Origin: Daphnia pulex
Lineage: Eukaryota; Arthropoda; Branchiopoda; Diplostraca; Daphniidae
Length of the DNA: 64,000 bases
Reading direction: 5' to 3'
Assembly (NCBI RefSeq): GCF_021134715.1
Contig: NC_060022.1
Location: forward strand, 253,001 to 317,000
Position numbers and translations under genes: made by a program. Shown piece by piece: positions 61,962 through 64,000 of this stretch. The notes below the pieces were generated by a model. It was not told the DNA's origin and ran no database searches. It saw only the letters and a program-made list of their open reading frames with translations. The stretch's first letter is position 1, and each line of letters begins with the position of its first letter.

Positions 61962-63398
61962 TTGTTGCTGAAACAGAAACTGACAGCTATCACACAAAAG
62001 TTTCTTTTAGTAGCAGCGAGAAATTTCTTCAGAGATGTGCAAAGTAAACGTTATTAAACTGAGTGTAAAATTATCAAAGGCTATGACGTCTAGCGTCAGA
62101 AAAAAGAAACTTTTACATGAAAACAATGTCCGCTCTAGCTCGTTGACACTCAATTGAAAGAAGGAACAAACAAAGGCAATTAACTTCGATACTCACGGCA
62201 TATACTCCTCTCCAAATTTATATCTCGTCTTCACCAAAAAGTCTCCACTGCAGCATCACATATCACAACAGACAAAATCCCTAAAAGGTAGTATAATGAG
62301 AAGGCAGCTTAACAGTTGACATTCGTTTCTGTGCCCTGTCTATGGCATCTTTTAGTGATTCCAGATTGTTGACAAAATATCACTTCGACTTTTAACTTCA
62401 TTCCTGTTATTCTGCACTTTGCCTTACTTGTGATGAATCTTTATTTTTCTCTGTAGGTTTCAATGGCCGTTGATGTTCAGGCTGTTAATGGAGATGCTGC
62501 CTAATGAAGAGATGTCGAAAGGTGTGCTTAAAGTTGTTGCTGCTGCTGCTGTCTTTGGTGTCACAGTTCAATGTGTTGTTCATTAATTTGTCTGTCATGT
62601 CAAATCTCTCCCATCTCTGTCACTCAAATCTCATCCATGCATTTACGATTGAGGTAACCTGATCTTACATGATCTAGGAGTGCTTCAATTGAAAACTGCT
62701 AGATCAAGAAACCTTATGCACCAAACAAATAATGACGTTGTGTTATAATCGCGGTTGGGAAAGCAACAGGCCCCCTGCCATCAAATAAAATTATGGGTCT
62801 TGTGTTTAATTTAATTGATTAGTGCAGTATGTTATGAAAATGGAAAAAAATGAAGAAAGCAACAGATCATGTGTTGGGATGTTGAAGATATTTATACAGC
62901 ACTATATTTTAAAAATATCATAAAGAAAATTAACTGCTGACAATCTTATTGACACTTTTTTATAAATATTTTTATCATCCCTCATCATACATGTTTATAT
63001 TTTACCTTCAATATATTAATTTTATCAATATGAAATTTCCTTGCACAGTTCGGTCAATCAAGACAGGGGAGACTATGCCTTGTTTCATTGTGCTCAGGGA
63101 GATTACCTGAAGAAGGAAGAAGAGAGCGAGGCCAGTTTTACTAGGGAGCAATTAGTCATAGTAGGTTTCCGCTGGAGAGGCTGAGCCAACAACGTTTAAC
63201 GCAGCCTAGACCTTGAAGAACTTTGGATGCTTCCAGGTGAAGAATAAGCTTACATACTTCCTAGAAATGAATTTTTCAATGTTTAATGAGATCTACTATT
63301 TCAATTTATAAAGAAAAATGTTACTTTGAGGGACTTTTCGTTACACCCAACTTCTGAGAAGTTTGTAATAGAAATTGTTTTGTTTTTTTTAACTTTAA

Positions 63399-64000
63399 AT
63401 TTCACCAGCACTGGAAGTCGAAATGCGTTTCGTTATGTTTTGCATATTGCATTTTCGTGTCCTTCACTTCGGCAGGTGTCACACGACTAAAATTGATAAT
63501 TATTTTAATATTACGGACCATTAAACGTGTTATTTCATTAGGAAAACAACTTCTGTTGAGAAACCAAGTCCATTGGACACGAAAAGTAAATCGTCTATAA
63601 CAGTTACTGATAGCAACCGATCCGGAGTACATTGAGCTGAATGATGATCTACCACGAATTTGGAGATGGTCACAACGTCTCATTCATCCAGCAACATCTG
63701 ATTATCATCCGGACACGCTTAGCCGCCGTTTAGTTGACCAAACGACCGCCAGTCTACCCGCTGAGAATTGGGATCAAAATTCTACAGGTAAAACTGCTGA
63801 ATGAGATCACACCTTTTCATAGTAATTCATGAAACAATGTAACATGTGCAATAGATACCTTCGGACTGCGGAGGTTAATATTTCTTTGTCCTGTGAACGA
63901 ATCACAACGTTCGAATCGTCACATTTCCTTTTAAGTTTGCCATTGGAACGTCAAAGTATACATCTCAGTGAAGCGATACTGTATTTTCCAGAAGACATTG
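63399..64000 (+). pseudogene. Decayed spliced coding sequence in the right arm
   Basis: This is the counterpart of 48043-48640. In this copy the IWRWSQRLIH exon stays open longer (LVDQTTASLPAENWDQNST up to a GTAAAA donor), while the next exon lacks four bases (GTTA) relative to the left copy and is shifted out of frame. The shared internal TAA shows that the sequence was already broken before the arms diverged here. Confidence 0.35.

Larger units (their letters stand above)
59082..64000 (-). repeat. Right arm of the giant inverted repeat (runs off the window)
   Basis: Reverse complement of 48043-52957. Mirrored features include the foldback element, the MITE-like element and all open frames seen in the left arm. 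It starts at AAGTGAC (59082-59088) and is still matching at base 64000. Confidence 0.9.

Noticed and set aside
48043-64000. Reading the whole inverted repeat as one very large transposon with 5-kb terminal repeats
   Set aside because: The outer ends and target duplication lie outside the window, and the central element has its own complete ends and duplication, so a nested model is better supported.

Overview
This is a eukaryotic window, almost certainly from an arthropod and most likely a water flea (Daphnia-like branchiopod). The evidence is short GT-AG introns, TATA plus TCAGT-type initiators, a collagen with a cuticle-like tail, two divergent ionotropic receptors and a cluster of Kunitz inhibitors. 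The organism is inferred; the exon structures below were read directly from splice signals, reading phase and protein motifs. No rRNA, convincing tRNA or CRISPR array is visible.

Layout. (1) 1-19.7 kb is gene-poor and rich in GA/CT, CA and CTG microsatellites. It holds the 5' end of one minus-strand gene (start codon at 3106, a 59-base second exon at 367-425, rest off the left edge), a small two-exon coding fragment at 5005-5362, and little else. (2) 19.7-21.8 kb is a five-coding-exon collagen-like gene whose C terminus is a cuticle-type Pro/Val/Tyr repeat. (3) 24.2-29.7 kb holds two tandem nine-exon ionotropic-receptor paralogues with the same intron positions. (4) 30.0-44.9 kb holds three minus-strand Kunitz inhibitor genes: a 21-exon Kunitz/VWC mosaic of about 1134 residues, a two-domain gene and a four-domain gene. 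A single-exon rhodopsin-class GPCR lies on the plus strand between the last two. (5) 45-48 kb contains coding-like debris.

(6) From about 48.0 kb to the right edge lies the most unusual part, a very large inverted repeat. Bases 48043-52957 reappear in reverse complement at 59082-64000, nearly base for base, and the right arm runs off the window. Across its axis sits a separate 3.77-kb element (53985-57754) with about 450-base terminal inverted repeats packed with a GACACTAGAACG-like motif. It is flanked by a perfect 9-base direct repeat, CTAAAGAAG. This architecture is that expected of a Mutator-like (MULE/Rehavkus-type) DNA transposon. Inside it is a six-exon minus-strand reading frame of about 220 residues that I do not recognise. 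The arms also carry smaller foldback and MITE-like repeats and decayed coding exons.

How the genes relate. The Kunitz genes look like products of local duplication: domain order, linker sequence and intron phase are shared, while the P1 residue that sets protease specificity varies (S, R, L, F, K). The receptor pair is a tandem duplication that includes upstream sequence. The collagen gene is bracketed by two CTCF-like motifs. Gene functions are inferred from domain families only.
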